Source of the DNA: Algoriphagus sediminis | GTDB lineage: Bacteria; Bacteroidota; Bacteroidia; Cytophagales; Cyclobacteriaceae | DNA: 64,000 nt | Assembly (NCBI RefSeq): GCF_030403435.1 | Contig: NZ_JAUEPH010000006.1 | Coordinates: 248,001-312,000 of the forward strand | Direction of reading: 5' to 3' | In this document: piece by piece, positions 1-9,762 of the stretch | How the letters are laid out: every line of letters begins with the position of its first letter | Numbering within the stretch: the stretch's first letter is position 1 | Translations under genes and position numbers: made by a program | The notes under the pieces: model-generated | The model's database searches: none | What the model was told of the DNA's origin: nothing | What the model saw: the letters and a program-made list of their open reading frames with translations, nothing else

Positions 1-248
1 ATGGTTTTGGTGGTGTGGGTGATGCTACTCACGGTCAGCACAACAGACAGAGACACCCTGGTTCGATTGGTGCTTGTTCTTGGCCTTCCCGAGTATTTAA
101 GGGATTAAGAATGGCTGGAAGAATGGGTGGTGACAGGGTTAAAGTCGTCAACCTTAAGGTGATGAAAATTTATCCTGAAAAGAATCTGATTTTGGTTTCT
201 GGCTCTGTTCCAGGTCCAAAAAATTCTTATGTAATTCTAGAGAAATAA
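1..248 (+). CDS. rplC: 50S ribosomal protein L3, C-terminal part (cut by window edge)
   Basis: Only the last ~82 residues are present; the reading frame is open back to base 3, so the true start lies outside the window. The signature THGQ, then [18 protein letters not shown] and the closing VPGPKNSYV are typical of bacterial L3, an early-assembling 23S rRNA-binding protein near the peptidyl transferase centre. At the position of the glutamine methylated in E. coli L3 (after GSIG) this protein has alanine. It is followed after three bases by rplD, as expected in the S10 operon. Confidence 0.96.
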   Translation, partial: GFGGVGDATHGQHNRQRHPGSIGACSWPSRVFKGLRMAGRMGGDRVKVVNLKVMKIYPEKNLILVSGSVPGPKNSYVILEK

Positions 249-251
249 GCC

Positions 252-881
252 ATGGAATTAGCAGTAATCAATCATAAAGGAGAAGATACCGGAAGAAAGG
301 TGACACTTTCTGAGGAAATTTTCGGGATCGAACCAAACGATCACGCGATATACTTAGACGTAAAGCAGTACCTGGCTAATCAAAGACAGGGGACTCATAA
401 GTCTAAGGAAAGAAACGAAATTGCTGGATCTACTAAAAAGATCAAAAAGCAAAAGGGTACTGGTACGGCAAGAGCAGGTTCTATCAAGTCTCCACTTTTC
501 AGAGGTGGTGGTAGAATTTTTGGTCCACGACCAAGAAACTATTCTTTCAAATTGAATAAGAAGTTGAAGCAATTGGCTAGAAAGTCAGCTTTGACTTACA
601 AGGTTCAGGAAGAAAGCCTTACCATTCTAGAGAACCTAACTTTGGATTCTCCAAAGACTAAGGACTATGTGAACTTGCTGAACGGATTGTCTCTTGGAGA
701 CAAAAAGACATTGGTGGTTTTGCCAGAGGCAAATAAGAATGTTTATCTGTCCAGCAGAAACTTACCAAAGTCCCAGGTAGTCACTGTAAATGATGTAAAT
801 ACTTACCAGGTGCTTCACGCTGATCAGTTAGTGCTTTGCGAAGGGTCTGTGAGTATGTTGGAAACCATTTTATCGAAATAA
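252..881 (+). CDS. rplD: 50S ribosomal protein L4
   Basis: This 209-residue protein has the usual L4 length and the long basic loop that reaches into the exit tunnel (about residues 60-100, [10 protein letters not shown] followed by [13 protein letters not shown]). L4 binds 23S rRNA and in E. coli also regulates the S10 operon; no such leader is visible here because the operon start is outside the window. It sits between rplC and rplW with 3-4 base gaps, so it is co-transcribed. Confidence 0.97.
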   Translation: MELAVINHKGEDTGRKVTLSEEIFGIEPNDHAIYLDVKQYLANQRQGTHKSKERNEIAGSTKKIKKQKGTGTARAGSIKSPLFRGGGRIFGPRPRNYSFKLNKKLKQLARKSALTYKVQEESLTILENLTLDSPKTKDYVNLLNGLSLGDKKTLVVLPEANKNVYLSSRNLPKSQVVTVNDVNTYQVLHADQLVLCEGSVSMLETILSK

Positions 882-885
882 GACA

Positions 886-1173
886 ATGGATATTCTAAAG
901 CAGCCCATAATTACAGAGAAGGTTTCCGCCATGAATGAAGGTGGCGTTTATGGATTCGTGGTAGATAAAACTGCCAAGAAGCCAGAGATCAAAGCAGCTG
1001 TAGAAAAGACATATGGTGTAAAAGTTGTATCTGTCAGAACTATGCGCTATGCCGCAAAGAGAAAGACCAGATACACTAAAAGCCAGATCGTATCAGGATT
1101 CACCAATTCCTTTAAGAAGGCAATGGTTGAAGTCGCTGAAGGTGATGTAATTGATTTTTACGGAGAAGTTTAA
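886..1173 (+). CDS. rplW: 50S ribosomal protein L23
   Basis: The 95-residue product begins with ILKQPIITEKV, the conserved N-terminus of L23, and carries the basic RYAAKRKTRYTKSQ stretch that binds 23S rRNA domain III. L23 sits at the tunnel exit and is a docking point for trigger factor and SRP. Its length is normal and it lies in the canonical place between rplD and rplB. Confidence 0.97.
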   Translation: MDILKQPIITEKVSAMNEGGVYGFVVDKTAKKPEIKAAVEKTYGVKVVSVRTMRYAAKRKTRYTKSQIVSGFTNSFKKAMVEVAEGDVIDFYGEV

Positions 1174-1186
1174 TTGAATCAGTATC

Positions 1187-2011
1187 ATGGCAATTAAAAA
1201 AATGAATCCGATTACTCCAGGGACGAGATTTAGAGTAGCTCCCGCGTTTGACGAGATTACTAAGTCAGCGCCAGAGAAGTCTCTTCTTGCCCCTTTGAAG
1301 AAATCAGGAGGTAGAAATAATCAAGGCAAAATGACCCAGCGAAATATCGGTGGTGGTCATAAGAGAAGACTACGTGTAGTAGACTTCAAGAGAAATAAGT
1401 TTGATGTACCTGCTACTGTAAAAGGTATCGAGTATGATCCAAACAGAACCGCTCGACTTGCACTGTTATACTATGCAGACGGAGCGAAAGCCTATATTAT
1501 CGCACCGGAAGGTTTGCAAGTTGGACAAACAGTGATTTCCGGAGAGAAAGTAGCACCTGAGGTAGGTAATGCTATGCGCATGATGAATATTCCTTTGGGT
1601 ACAATTGTACACAATGTGGAATTGAAGCCTGGCAAAGGAGCAGCAATGGTAAGAAGTGCAGGAGGTTATGCGCAGATTGTTGCTCGTGAGGGAAAATACG
1701 TGACTGTTAAACTTCCATCCGGTGAGATGAGATTGGTACTTGGCGTTTGTATGGCCACTATCGGATCTGTTTCCAATGCGGACCATATGAATGTGGTTCT
1801 TGGAAAAGCAGGTAGAAAAAGATGGTTAGGTGCACGTCCAAGAGTAAGAGGTGTAGCGATGAACCCAGTAGATCACCCAATGGGTGGTGGTGAAGGACGT
1901 TCATCCGGTGGTCATCCAAGATCCAGAACTGGTGTTTTGGCTAAAGGAAAGAAGACCCGAGCTAGCAAGAAGTATTCGAATAAATTCATCATCAGCAAAA
2001 GATCTAAATAA
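1187..2011 (+). CDS. rplB: 50S ribosomal protein L2
   Basis: The 274-residue protein shows the L2 core fold ([21 protein letters not shown] near residue 50) and the C-terminal [19 protein letters not shown] segment near residue 225, which approaches the peptidyl transferase centre and contains the essential histidine. L2 is required for subunit association. The stop codon is followed by TC and then the rpsS ATG. Confidence 0.98.
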   Translation: MAIKKMNPITPGTRFRVAPAFDEITKSAPEKSLLAPLKKSGGRNNQGKMTQRNIGGGHKRRLRVVDFKRNKFDVPATVKGIEYDPNRTARLALLYYADGAKAYIIAPEGLQVGQTVISGEKVAPEVGNAMRMMNIPLGTIVHNVELKPGKGAAMVRSAGGYAQIVAREGKYVTVKLPSGEMRLVLGVCMATIGSVSNADHMNVVLGKAGRKRWLGARPRVRGVAMNPVDHPMGGGEGRSSGGHPRSRTGVLAKGKKTRASKKYSNKFIISKRSK

Positions 2012-2013
2012 TC

Positions 2014-2292
2014 ATGGCAAGATCATTAAAAAAAGGTCCTTATATCGAGCACCACCTGATGAAGAAAGTGGATGTGATGAACGAGTCAGGCAAGAAATCT
2101 GTCATCAAGACTTGGTCAAGAAGATCCATGATCTCACCAGACTTCGTAGGACATACTTTCGCTGTGCATAATGGAAATAAGTTTATTCCAGTATTTGTCA
2201 CAGATAACATGGTAGGTCATAAGCTAGGTGAATTTGCTCCTACCAGAAACTTTAGAGGGCACATTGCTAAAAAAGATAAAGGAAAGAGATAA
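2014..2292 (+). CDS. rpsS: 30S ribosomal protein S19
   Basis: The 92-residue product starts [17 protein letters not shown] and contains [18 protein letters not shown] and the C-terminal [14 protein letters not shown] block, all diagnostic for S19 in the head of the small subunit. The start lies two bases after the rplB stop (TAA-TC-ATG), with no Shine-Dalgarno sequence, which points to translational coupling or leader-independent initiation. Confidence 0.98.
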   Translation: MARSLKKGPYIEHHLMKKVDVMNESGKKSVIKTWSRRSMISPDFVGHTFAVHNGNKFIPVFVTDNMVGHKLGEFAPTRNFRGHIAKKDKGKR

Positions 2293-2294
2293 TC

Positions 2295-2693
2295 ATGGAA
2301 GCAATAGCAAGATTAAATAATGTTCCTACCTCTACCCGCAAAATGCGACTTGTCGCTGACTTAGTAAGAGGAAAAAGAGTAGGTCAAGCACTTAGCATCC
2401 TTAAGTTCACTCCTAACCAGGGAGCGGCGAGACTTGAGAAACTATTGTTATCTGCAGTGGCTAACTGGCAGGCAAAAAATCCAGATGAAAAACTGGAAGA
2501 AGCAGACTTGTATATCAAAACGATCATGGTAGACGGTGGTAGAATGCTTAAGCGTTTGAGACCAGCTCCTCAGGGTCGTGGACATAGAATTCGCAAAAGA
2601 TCTAATCATGTCACTCTTGTAGTTGATGCATTTAATGCTTCTGTAGAAGACGTGACCGCTGATGAAGTAGAAACAAACGAAAAGGCAAATTAA
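2295..2693 (+). CDS. rplV: 50S ribosomal protein L22
   Basis: The 132-residue protein has the L22 motifs [19 protein letters not shown] at the N-terminus and the tunnel-lining beta-hairpin region [23 protein letters not shown] near residue 85. Compared with the ~110-residue E. coli protein it carries an acidic C-terminal tail ([13 protein letters not shown]). Its ATG again follows TAA-TC. Confidence 0.97.
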   Translation: MEAIARLNNVPTSTRKMRLVADLVRGKRVGQALSILKFTPNQGAARLEKLLLSAVANWQAKNPDEKLEEADLYIKTIMVDGGRMLKRLRPAPQGRGHRIRKRSNHVTLVVDAFNASVEDVTADEVETNEKAN

Positions 2694-2701
2694 AAGAGAC
2701 C

Positions 2702-3430
2702 ATGGGACAAAAGATTAACCCAATAGGATTTAGACTTGGCGTGGTTAAAGGCTGGGACTCCAACTGGTATGGTGGGAGGAACTTTGCTGATAAACTATTC
2801 GAAGATCAGAAAATCCGTAAATACGTCCTTGCCAGAATCCCTAAGGGAGGTATATCTAAGGTGATCATTGAGCGTACGCTCAAAAGAATTACGCTTACGG
2901 TACACACTGCCCGTCCGGGTGTAGTAATTGGTAAAGGCGGAGCCGAAGTAGACAAGCTTAAGGAAGAGCTAAAGAAGCTTACTGGCAAAGATATTCAAAT
3001 CAATATTTTTGAAATCAAGCGTCCTGAATTGGATGCCAAGCTAGTAGGAGAATCTATCGCATCTCAACTTCAAGCTAGGATCTCTTTCCGAAGAGCCATG
3101 AAGCAGGCGATCGCGGCTTCTATGAGAGTAGGTGCCGAAGGTATCAAAATCAAACTTTCAGGAAGACTAGGTGGCGCTGAAATGGCTAGATCTGAAATGT
3201 ACAAAGAAGGAAGAATTCCTCTTCATACACTCAGAGCAGACATTGACTATGCAATATCTGAAGCTTTGACAGTCTATGGAATCATAGGTATCAAAGTATG
3301 GATATTCAAAGGAGAAGTATATGGTAAGAGAGATCTCTCTCCTAACCAGGGTTCGGCTAATGATCCAAAAGGAGGAAGAAACGCTGGTCCAAAGCGTGAC
3401 GGAGCTCCAAGACGTAGAAGAAGAAATTAA
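2702..3430 (+). CDS. rpsC: 30S ribosomal protein S3
   Basis: S3 of 242 residues with the KH domain signature [16 protein letters not shown] near residue 75 and the C-terminal S3 domain. It forms part of the mRNA entry channel. The protein ends in a strongly basic tail ([18 protein letters not shown]). It sits between rplV and rplP as in all S10 operons. Confidence 0.98.
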   Translation: MGQKINPIGFRLGVVKGWDSNWYGGRNFADKLFEDQKIRKYVLARIPKGGISKVIIERTLKRITLTVHTARPGVVIGKGGAEVDKLKEELKKLTGKDIQINIFEIKRPELDAKLVGESIASQLQARISFRRAMKQAIAASMRVGAEGIKIKLSGRLGGAEMARSEMYKEGRIPLHTLRADIDYAISEALTVYGIIGIKVWIFKGEVYGKRDLSPNQGSANDPKGGRNAGPKRDGAPRRRRRN

Positions 3431-3454
3431 TTTTCACCTGTTTATTGAGGAATC

Positions 3455-3874
3455 ATGTTACAGCCAAAAAGAACTAAATATAGAAAAATGCAAAAGGGCC
3501 GTGTCAAAGGCATCGCGCAAAGAGGGCATACGCTTTCTTTCGGGAACTTTGGCATCAAGTCTCTTGAAGCAGGATGGATTACAGCTCGCCAAATAGAGGC
3601 AGCTCGTATTGCGATGACCAGGGCTATGAAGCGTGAAGGACAAGTTTGGATTAGAATTTTTCCAGATAAGCCAATCACTAAAAAGCCTGCGGAAGTTCGT
3701 ATGGGTAAAGGAAAAGGTGCTCCAGAATACTGGGTAGCTCCAATCAAACCAGGTACGATCTTATTCGAAGCAACTGGTGTAAGTATGGAAACGGCTAAAG
3801 AAGCTCTTCGACTTGCACAGCAAAAGCTTCCTGTAAGCACAAAATTTGTTGTTCGTAGAGAATACGCAGAATAG
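3455..3874 (+). CDS. rplP: 50S ribosomal protein L16
   Basis: The 139-residue product begins [16 protein letters not shown] and contains [17 protein letters not shown] near residue 85, hallmarks of L16, which organises the A-site side of the 50S central protuberance and contacts tRNA. Length and position are canonical. Confidence 0.98.
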   Translation: MLQPKRTKYRKMQKGRVKGIAQRGHTLSFGNFGIKSLEAGWITARQIEAARIAMTRAMKREGQVWIRIFPDKPITKKPAEVRMGKGKGAPEYWVAPIKPGTILFEATGVSMETAKEALRLAQQKLPVSTKFVVRREYAE

Positions 3875-3882
3875 TAGAACCT

Positions 3883-4065
3883 ATGGAAAATTCAGAAATC
3901 CGTTCACTTTCCGCAAGTGAAATCCAAGAGCGAATAGTCGCTGAGAAGGAGAATTTGACCAAACTTCAGTTTGCTCATAACATTTCTCCGATTGAGAATC
4001 CAAACAGAATCCGCGAGTCAAAGCGTCTAATCGCAAGATTGAAGACGATATTGACAGCCAAATAA
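3883..4065 (+). CDS. rpmC: 50S ribosomal protein L29
   Basis: A 60-residue two-helix protein with LSASEIQERIVAEKENLTKL followed by NPNRIRESKRLIARLKTIL, the standard L29 layout. L29 sits next to L23 at the tunnel exit. The gene lies between rplP and rpsQ as expected. Confidence 0.96.
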   Translation: MENSEIRSLSASEIQERIVAEKENLTKLQFAHNISPIENPNRIRESKRLIARLKTILTAK

Positions 4066-4083
4066 TAGCTAATAGAAAATAAG

Positions 4084-4347
4084 ATGGCTACGATTGAAAG
4101 AAATCTTCGTAAAGAAAGAATTGGTAAAGTGGTAAGTAATAAAATGGACAAGTCCATCACTGTGGCCGTTGAGCGTCGCAAGAAGCATGGTATCTATGGA
4201 AAATTTGTTACTAAAACTACCAAGTTTATGGCTCATGACGAGAAAAACGAATGTGCTCCTGGAGACATCGTTAAAATCTCAGAAACTCGTCCGCTGAGTA
4301 AAAGCAAGCGTTGGAGATTAGTTGAAATTATTGAAAAGGCTAAGTAA
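4084..4347 (+). CDS. rpsQ: 30S ribosomal protein S17
   Basis: The 87-residue OB-fold protein has [21 protein letters not shown] and the later [19 protein letters not shown] and [11 protein letters not shown] blocks typical of S17, a primary 16S rRNA binder. It follows rpmC and is joined to rplN by a TAA-TC-ATG junction. Confidence 0.97.
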   Translation: MATIERNLRKERIGKVVSNKMDKSITVAVERRKKHGIYGKFVTKTTKFMAHDEKNECAPGDIVKISETRPLSKSKRWRLVEIIEKAK

Positions 4348-4349
4348 TC

Positions 4350-4715
4350 ATGGTACAACAAGAATCCAGACTAAGTGTAGCGGATAACTCAGGTGCTAAA
4401 GAAGTGCTTGTAATCCGAGTTTTGGGAGGAACCAAGAAGCGTTACGCGTCCATTGGGGACAAAGTAGTCGTGACAGTAAAGTCAGCCTCTTCCACCAACA
4501 TGAAAAAAGGAACCGTGTCTAGAGCGGTAATCGTACGCACCAAAAAAGAAATAAGACGTAAAGACGGGTCTTATATTCGATTTGAGGACAATGCAGCTGT
4601 TTTGCTAAACAATAACGACGAGCCTAGAGGTACACGTATCTTCGGTCCAGTCGCTAGAGAGCTTAGAGAAAAGATGTTTATGAAAATCGTTTCATTAGCA
4701 CCAGAAGTACTGTAA
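4350..4715 (+). CDS. rplN: 50S ribosomal protein L14
   Basis: The 121-residue product begins [19 protein letters not shown] and ends [23 protein letters not shown], which is diagnostic for L14. L14 contributes to intersubunit bridges and is the ribosomal silencing factor docking site. Both neighbouring junctions are TAA-TC-ATG. Confidence 0.98.
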   Translation: MVQQESRLSVADNSGAKEVLVIRVLGGTKKRYASIGDKVVVTVKSASSTNMKKGTVSRAVIVRTKKEIRRKDGSYIRFEDNAAVLLNNNDEPRGTRIFGPVARELREKMFMKIVSLAPEVL

Positions 4716-4717
4716 TC

Positions 4718-5056
4718 ATGGAAAGAAATAAAAAAGCAAAATTCCATATCAAAACCGGTGATACTGTGAAGGTAATCTCGGGAGACGACAAAGGAAAAAC
4801 AGGAAAGGTTCTTTCTGTGGATACAAGTAAGAGGAGAGCATTTGTGGAAGGATTGAACATGATTACAAAGCATGTGAAGCCTACTGCAGCTAAGCCTGAA
4901 GGTGGAATCGACAAGAAAGAAGCTTCTATCGATATCAGTAATTTGATGCTTGTAGATCCTAAAACTGGTGAAGCTACCCGTACTGGGCGCAAAGCTGGTG
5001 AGAACGGAAAACTAGTTAGATATTCTAAGAAAACAGGGGAGGTGATCAATGGCTAA
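4718..5056 (+). CDS. rplX: 50S ribosomal protein L24
   Basis: The 112-residue protein has a KOW motif near the N-terminus ([20 protein letters not shown]) and the C-terminal [19 protein letters not shown] block. L24 is an assembly-initiator 23S rRNA binder. Its last eight bases overlap the start of rplE, so the two are translationally coupled. Confidence 0.97.
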   Translation: MERNKKAKFHIKTGDTVKVISGDDKGKTGKVLSVDTSKRRAFVEGLNMITKHVKPTAAKPEGGIDKKEASIDISNLMLVDPKTGEATRTGRKAGENGKLVRYSKKTGEVING

Positions 5057-5609
5057 TCCTAGAATTAAGGCAAAGTACGTAGAAGAAATCGTACCAGCTC
5101 TAAAAGAGAAATTTCAGTACACTTCAGTAATGCAAGTACCAAAGTTGAGCAAGATTGTGCTTAACAAAGGTATCGGAGCTGCTGTAGCTGATAAGAAATT
5201 AGTGGATCAGGGTGTAGAAGAGCTTTCTCTTATCACCGGTCAAAGAGCAGTGTCTACTAAGGCAAAGAATTCAATCTCTAATTTTAAGCTGAGAGAAGGA
5301 ATGCCTATCGGAGCTAAAGTTACATTGAGAGGTGACAGAATGTATGAATTTCTAGATCGTCTTATGACTGTGGCTCTTCCTCGAGTAAGAGACTTCAAAG
5401 GAATTTCCGATAAGGGATTCGATGGTAGAGGTAACTACACTCTTGGAGTAGCTGAGCAAATTATCTTCCCAGAGATCAGCATCGAAAAGGTGAACAGAAT
5501 CTCAGGTATGGATATCACATTTGTGACTACTGCAAATTCAGACGAGGAAAGCCTAGCGCTTCTAAGAGCGTTTGGAATGCCTTTCGCTAACCAAAATAAA
5601 GAGAATTAA
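5049..5609 (+). CDS. rplE: 50S ribosomal protein L5
   Basis: The 186-residue product contains [14 protein letters not shown] near residue 30, the P-site-facing loop [24 protein letters not shown] near residue 75, and the C-terminal [10 protein letters not shown] block, all typical of L5, which binds 5S rRNA. It begins inside rplX with an eight-base overlap. Confidence 0.98.
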   Translation: MANPRIKAKYVEEIVPALKEKFQYTSVMQVPKLSKIVLNKGIGAAVADKKLVDQGVEELSLITGQRAVSTKAKNSISNFKLREGMPIGAKVTLRGDRMYEFLDRLMTVALPRVRDFKGISDKGFDGRGNYTLGVAEQIIFPEISIEKVNRISGMDITFVTTANSDEESLALLRAFGMPFANQNKEN

Positions 5610-5611
5610 TC

Positions 5612-5881
5612 ATGGCAAGAGAGTCAATCAAAGCACGTGAAAGAAAGAGAGAGCGATTGGTAGCCAAGTATGCCAAGAAAAGAGCCGAGCTAAAAGCTGC
5701 CGGTGACTACGAGGCGCTTGATAAGCTTCCAAAGAATGCTTCTCCTGTAAGACTTCATAACCGATGCAAAATGACCGGTAGACCGAAAGGCTACATGAGG
5801 AAATTTGGGATCAACAGAGTTACTTTCAGAGAAATGGCCGCAAACGGCGAAATTCCTGGTGTAACGAAGTCTAGCTGGTAA
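5612..5881 (+). CDS. rpsN: 30S ribosomal protein S14 (long, zinc-free type)
   Basis: The 89-residue protein is the long form of S14: it ends [21 protein letters not shown]...[11 protein letters not shown] and has only one cysteine, so the four-cysteine zinc ribbon of the short form is absent. It is joined to rplE by TAA-TC-ATG. A 79-base gap with a possible promoter separates it from rpsH. Confidence 0.97.
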   Translation: MARESIKARERKRERLVAKYAKKRAELKAAGDYEALDKLPKNASPVRLHNRCKMTGRPKGYMRKFGINRVTFREMAANGEIPGVTKSSW

Positions 5882-5918
5882 AATAGCGACAGTAGTTTTT
5901 ATTATAAGAATCAATTCG

Positions 5919-5926
5919 TAACTTTG
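5919..5926 (+). promoter_or_regulatory. Possible internal promoter -7 element between rpsN and rpsH
   Basis: The rpsN-rpsH gap is unusually long for this operon (79 bases) and contains TAACTTTG, a perfect match to the Bacteroidota -7 consensus TAnnTTTG, 34 bases before the rpsH ATG. A T-rich stretch lies about 20 bases upstream but there is no clear TTG -33 element. A small GGGC/GCCC inverted repeat lies just downstream. It may give extra transcription of the rpsH-rplQ part. Confidence 0.4.
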
Positions 5927-5960
5927 CCCCCCGTTTGGGCGGAGCTAGACTAAAAAGAAA

Positions 5961-6356
5961 ATGACAGATCCAATAGCTGACTATCTGACTCGATTGAGGA
6001 ATGCCATTAAGGCTTCTCATAGAATCGTGGAGATCCCTGCTTCTAATTTGAAGAAGGAGATCACGAAAGTATTGCATGATAAGGGATACATTCAGAATTA
6101 TAAATTCGAAGATAATGGTGCTCAGGGTACTATTAAAATTGCTTTGAAGTATAATCCTGCTACCAAGAAAAATGCAATCGTAAGCCTGCAAAGAGTGAGT
6201 ACTCCAGGTTTAAGAAAATATGTAAAACATACTGAACTACCCCGTGTAATCAACGGTTTGGGCGTGGCAGTAATCTCAACTTCTAAAGGTGTGATGACTG
6301 ACAAAGAAGCCAGAGTCGAAGGTGTCGGAGGAGAAGTTCTTTGCTACGTATATTAA
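5961..6356 (+). CDS. rpsH: 30S ribosomal protein S8
   Basis: The 131-residue product begins MTDPIADYLTRLRNAIKA and ends with the TDKEAR..GVGGEVLCYVY block that is diagnostic for S8, a primary 16S rRNA binder and in E. coli the repressor of the spc operon. It follows the longest gap inside the ribosomal cluster, which may carry its own promoter. Confidence 0.98.
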   Translation: MTDPIADYLTRLRNAIKASHRIVEIPASNLKKEITKVLHDKGYIQNYKFEDNGAQGTIKIALKYNPATKKNAIVSLQRVSTPGLRKYVKHTELPRVINGLGVAVISTSKGVMTDKEARVEGVGGEVLCYVY

Positions 6357-6365
6357 TAAACACTC

Positions 6366-6923
6366 ATGTCTAGAATAGGTAAAAAACCAATAGATCTACC
6401 CAGCGGTGTTACTGTAGACGTGTCAGCTCACGGGCTGGTCACTGTTAAAGGTCCAAAGGGTACGCTTACTCAGGATGTTCATCCGGATATCGCTGTGAAA
6501 GTAGAAGAAAACCAGGTGGTTTTAGAAAGACCAACTGAATCGAAAAGACATAAGTCATTTCACGGGCTATACAGATCTCTCATCAGCAATGCTGTTGTCG
6601 GAGTTTCTGAAGGGTACGAGAAGAAAATTGAGCTTGTGGGTGTAGGTTACAAGGCTACAAATGCCGGTCAGGTACTAGAGCTTAACCTAGGTTATTCGCA
6701 CAATATCTTCTTTGCACTTCCTGAAGAGGTAAAAGTAGCTACGGAGACTGTGAAAGGTAAAAATCCAATTATTACCCTTAACAGTAATGACAAGGAACTG
6801 ATCGGGCAGGTAGCTGCTAAGATTAAGAACCTGAGAAAAGTCGAGCCATACAAAGGAAAAGGTGTGCGTTTCGTTGGTGAGCAAGTTAGACGTAAGGCTG
6901 GTAAAACTGCCGCTAAAAAATAA
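6366..6923 (+). CDS. rplF: 50S ribosomal protein L6
   Basis: A 185-residue protein with two L6 repeats; it begins MSRIGKKPIDLPSGVTV and carries the C-terminal signature KNLRKVEPYKGKGVRF near residue 155. L6 lies near the GTPase-associated centre. Length and position between rpsH and rplR are canonical. Confidence 0.98.
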   Translation: MSRIGKKPIDLPSGVTVDVSAHGLVTVKGPKGTLTQDVHPDIAVKVEENQVVLERPTESKRHKSFHGLYRSLISNAVVGVSEGYEKKIELVGVGYKATNAGQVLELNLGYSHNIFFALPEEVKVATETVKGKNPIITLNSNDKELIGQVAAKIKNLRKVEPYKGKGVRFVGEQVRRKAGKTAAKK

Positions 6924-6929
6924 TAAGTT

Positions 6930-7280
6930 ATGGCATTTAAGAAGAGTTCCAGAAGACTTAGAATCAAGCAGGGTATCAGAAAGAAGATTTCCGGTACAGA
7001 TTCCAGACCTAGACTATCTGTTTTCAAAAGTAATTCAGGTATTTACGCTCAATTGGTTGATGATCTTAAGGGTCATACATTGGTACAGGCATCTTCAAAA
7101 GAGCTTGGTGCTAAAGAAAATGTAAAAGTGGATGTTTCTAAAGAAGTAGGGAAGAAGCTTGCTGAGCGAGCTGTAGCTGCTGGTGTCAACGAAGTAGTAT
7201 TTGACAGAAACGGATACTTGTACCATGGTAATGTGAAAGCTTTGGCCGATGGAGCCAGAGAAGGAGGCCTTAAATTTTAA
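6930..7280 (+). CDS. rplR: 50S ribosomal protein L18
   Basis: The 116-residue product has [21 protein letters not shown] at the N-terminus and the C-terminal [26 protein letters not shown], the standard L18 features. L18 binds 5S rRNA together with L5. It lies between rplF and rpsE with gaps of 6 bases. Confidence 0.98.
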   Translation: MAFKKSSRRLRIKQGIRKKISGTDSRPRLSVFKSNSGIYAQLVDDLKGHTLVQASSKELGAKENVKVDVSKEVGKKLAERAVAAGVNEVVFDRNGYLYHGNVKALADGAREGGLKF

Positions 7281-7286
7281 TCAAAG

Positions 7287-7805
7287 ATGTCTGAACTAAG
7301 AAGAAAGCCAATCAGGGCTACAGATACAGAGCTTAAAGAAAAAGTCGTTGCTATTAATAGAGTAGCGAAAGTAGTTAAGGGTGGTCGTAGATTCTCCTTC
7401 TCAGCTATCGTAGTAGTAGGTGACGGTGACGGTGTAGTGGGTTATGGTCTTGGCAAAGCCAATGAGGTAACCGATGCTATCACTAAGGGAATCGAAGATG
7501 CTAAGAAAAACCTAGTGAGAGTTCCAGTACTTAAGGGTACTATTCCTCACGAGCAATTAGGTAAGTATGGTGGAGGTTTCGTCCTTATCAAGCCAGCTGC
7601 TCCTGGTACCGGTGTAATTGCAGGTGGTGCGATGCGAGCGGTGCTTGAAAGTGCTGGTGTAACTGATGTACTTGCAAAGTCAAAAGGTTCATCTAACCCA
7701 CACAACGTGGTGAAGGCGACTATCGATGCTTTGACTCATTTAAGAGATGCCATTGCTGTTTCTCAGCAAAGGGGAGTTAAAATGGCTAAAGTATTTAACG
7801 GTTAA
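7287..7805 (+). CDS. rpsE: 30S ribosomal protein S5
   Basis: The 172-residue protein contains the S5 double-stranded RNA-binding domain ([20 protein letters not shown] then [14 protein letters not shown]) and the C-terminal domain ([29 protein letters not shown]). S5 acts in decoding accuracy and mRNA entry. Position and length are normal. Confidence 0.98.
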   Translation: MSELRRKPIRATDTELKEKVVAINRVAKVVKGGRRFSFSAIVVVGDGDGVVGYGLGKANEVTDAITKGIEDAKKNLVRVPVLKGTIPHEQLGKYGGGFVLIKPAAPGTGVIAGGAMRAVLESAGVTDVLAKSKGSSNPHNVVKATIDALTHLRDAIAVSQQRGVKMAKVFNG

Positions 7806-7810
7806 GAATC

Positions 7811-7990
7811 ATGGCGAAGATTAAGATTACTCAGGTAAAAAGTACCATTGACAGACCAAAAGATCAAAAGGGTACTATTACAGCCCTAGGGCTTGGTAAA
7901 ATCAATAAATCTGTGGTTCATGAGGCTACGCCTCAAATCCATGGGATGGTGAAGAAGGTGAATCACCTAGTAACAGTAGAGGAAGTTTAA
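7811..7990 (+). CDS. rpmD: 50S ribosomal protein L30
   Basis: This 59-residue gene was found by translating the gap between rpsE and rplO. It reads [20 protein letters not shown], then [16 protein letters not shown] and a final [14 protein letters not shown], which matches L30 throughout. It starts five bases after the rpsE stop and ends two bases before rplO, the canonical place for rpmD. Confidence 0.96.
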   Translation: MAKIKITQVKSTIDRPKDQKGTITALGLGKINKSVVHEATPQIHGMVKKVNHLVTVEEV

Positions 7991-7992
7991 TT

Positions 7993-8442
7993 ATGAAGCT
8001 ACATACATTAAAACCAGCAGAAGGTTCTACTAAAAATAGAAAGCGAATCGGTCGAGGACAAGGTTCAGGTCGAGGTGGAACATCTACTAGAGGTCATAAG
8101 GGTGCTAAGTCCAGATCAGGTTATAAAACCAAACTGGGTTTTGAAGGTGGTCAGATGCCACTTCAAAGAAGGGTTCCTAAGTTTGGGTTTAAACCTTTCA
8201 ACAGAGTTGGATTCAAGCCAGTAAATCTAGATACCCTACAAGAGCTTGCCGAAAAGCATAATCTTGACGCAGTAACCTTGGATACTTTGGTAGCTCATGG
8301 AGTTGCTTCTAAGAATGATCGAATCAAAATTCTTGGTGGTGGTGAATTGAAAGCCAAATTAGATGTGACAGCACATCAGTTCTCAGCTTCAGCAGCAGCT
8401 GCAATTGAGAAAAATGGTGGCGCGGCAAATAAAATTGATTAA
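7993..8442 (+). CDS. rplO: 50S ribosomal protein L15
   Basis: The 149-residue product begins [31 protein letters not shown], the extended basic arm of L15 that threads into 23S rRNA, and has the [13 protein letters not shown] block near residue 55. Its TAA stop shares one base with the secY ATG, so the two genes are coupled. Confidence 0.98.
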   Translation: MKLHTLKPAEGSTKNRKRIGRGQGSGRGGTSTRGHKGAKSRSGYKTKLGFEGGQMPLQRRVPKFGFKPFNRVGFKPVNLDTLQELAEKHNLDAVTLDTLVAHGVASKNDRIKILGGGELKAKLDVTAHQFSASAAAAIEKNGGAANKID

Positions 8443-9761
8443 TGAAAAAATTTATTTCGACAATAAGGAACATCTTCTCCATCGAAGACCTTCGAGAAAG
8501 AATCCTCAATACAATCGGGTTCCTAATCATTTTTAGATTAGGATCCTTTATTGTTTTACCAGGTGTAGACCCTTCAAAACTGAATGACGCACCAGAGGGT
8601 ATTTTCGGGCTGATCGATACTTTCCTTGGTGGTGCATTCAGTAATGCATCCATCTTTGGTTTAGGTATCATGCCATATATATCTGCCTCCATTGTGTTGC
8701 AGCTATTGACTGTCGGAGTACCTTATTTTCAGAAAATGCAAAAGGATGGGGAATCTGGACGTAAGAGAATTACCCAGATTACTCGTGTACTAACCATTGC
8801 AATTACAGTTGCTCAGGGTATAGGATATGTTACAGCCACTATCCTTCCTACGGGAGCCGTGATGATCAGTACTCCTCTCTTCATGACTAGTTCATTGATC
8901 TTGCTTTCTGCAGGTACAATGTTCTGCATGTGGCTTGGTGAAAAAATCACCGAGAAGGGTATCGGAAATGGTATTTCCATGCTGATTATGATTGGTATTA
9001 TTTCCCGATTCCCTGGTGCTATCATTGCAGAGGTTCTTGGCAAAGGAACTTCAGGAATGTTACTTCTTTTGATTGAAGCAGCGGTTCTATTCTTTGTAGT
9101 AGTAGGAACAGTTGCTTTGACCGAGGCAGTGAGAAAGATTCCTGTACAATATGCCAAGCAGGTAGTTGGAGGTAAAGTATATGGAGGGCAGCGTCAATAC
9201 ATTCCAATTAAGGTGAATGCTTCTGGTGTGATGCCGATCATCTTTGCCCAGTCTCTAATGTTCGTTCCAGCTTTGATCGCCCAGATCTGGGCAGGTGAGA
9301 GTGACATTGCGAATTACATCGGTACTACGTTTAGTGATTTCACTTCATGGCAATACAACTTGCTGTTCGCTGTGCTAATCATCATTTTCACTTTCTTCTA
9401 TACGGCAATTACCGTAAACCCTGAGCAGATAGCTGAGGATATGAAGAGAAATGGAGGTTTTGTTCCAGGTATCAAGCCGGGTGCTCCTACCTCTGAGTTT
9501 ATCGATGGTATTATTTCTAAAATTACACTTCCAGGATCCATCTTACTTTCAGTAGTAGCGATTCTACCAGCCATTGCAATCATTGCAGGAGTAGGAAATG
9601 AATTCGCCCAATTTTACGGGGGTACCTCATTGCTTATTATGGTAGGTGTAATTATGGATACATTGAGACAAATAGAAAGCTATCTACTTATGCGTCATTA
9701 CGAAGGAATGATGAAAAGCGGTAATATGAAGAATAATTCTTCTAATTATCAGGTAGCATAA
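8442..9761 (+). CDS. secY: Protein translocase subunit SecY
   Basis: SecY of 439 residues with the expected ~10 hydrophobic segments forms the channel of the Sec translocon in the inner membrane. Diagnostic stretches include GIMPYISASIVLQL near residue 75, the cytosolic loop KMQKDGESGRKRITQITR, and GIGNGISMLIMIGI. The ATG overlaps the rplO stop by one base. Location between rplO and map is typical of Bacteroidota, which lack adk here. Confidence 0.98.
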   Translation: MKKFISTIRNIFSIEDLRERILNTIGFLIIFRLGSFIVLPGVDPSKLNDAPEGIFGLIDTFLGGAFSNASIFGLGIMPYISASIVLQLLTVGVPYFQKMQKDGESGRKRITQITRVLTIAITVAQGIGYVTATILPTGAVMISTPLFMTSSLILLSAGTMFCMWLGEKITEKGIGNGISMLIMIGIISRFPGAIIAEVLGKGTSGMLLLLIEAAVLFFVVVGTVALTEAVRKIPVQYAKQVVGGKVYGGQRQYIPIKVNASGVMPIIFAQSLMFVPALIAQIWAGESDIANYIGTTFSDFTSWQYNLLFAVLIIIFTFFYTAITVNPEQIAEDMKRNGGFVPGIKPGAPTSEFIDGIISKITLPGSILLSVVAILPAIAIIAGVGNEFAQFYGGTSLLIMVGVIMDTLRQIESYLLMRHYEGMMKSGNMKNNSSNYQVA

Positions 9762-9762
9762 T

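Noticed and set aside
1466..1786. Open reading frame on the minus strand inside rplB
   Set aside because: It lies wholly inside a certain ribosomal gene and has no recognisable protein features; the same holds for other antisense frames in rplD, rpsC, rplP, secY, rpoA and rplQ.
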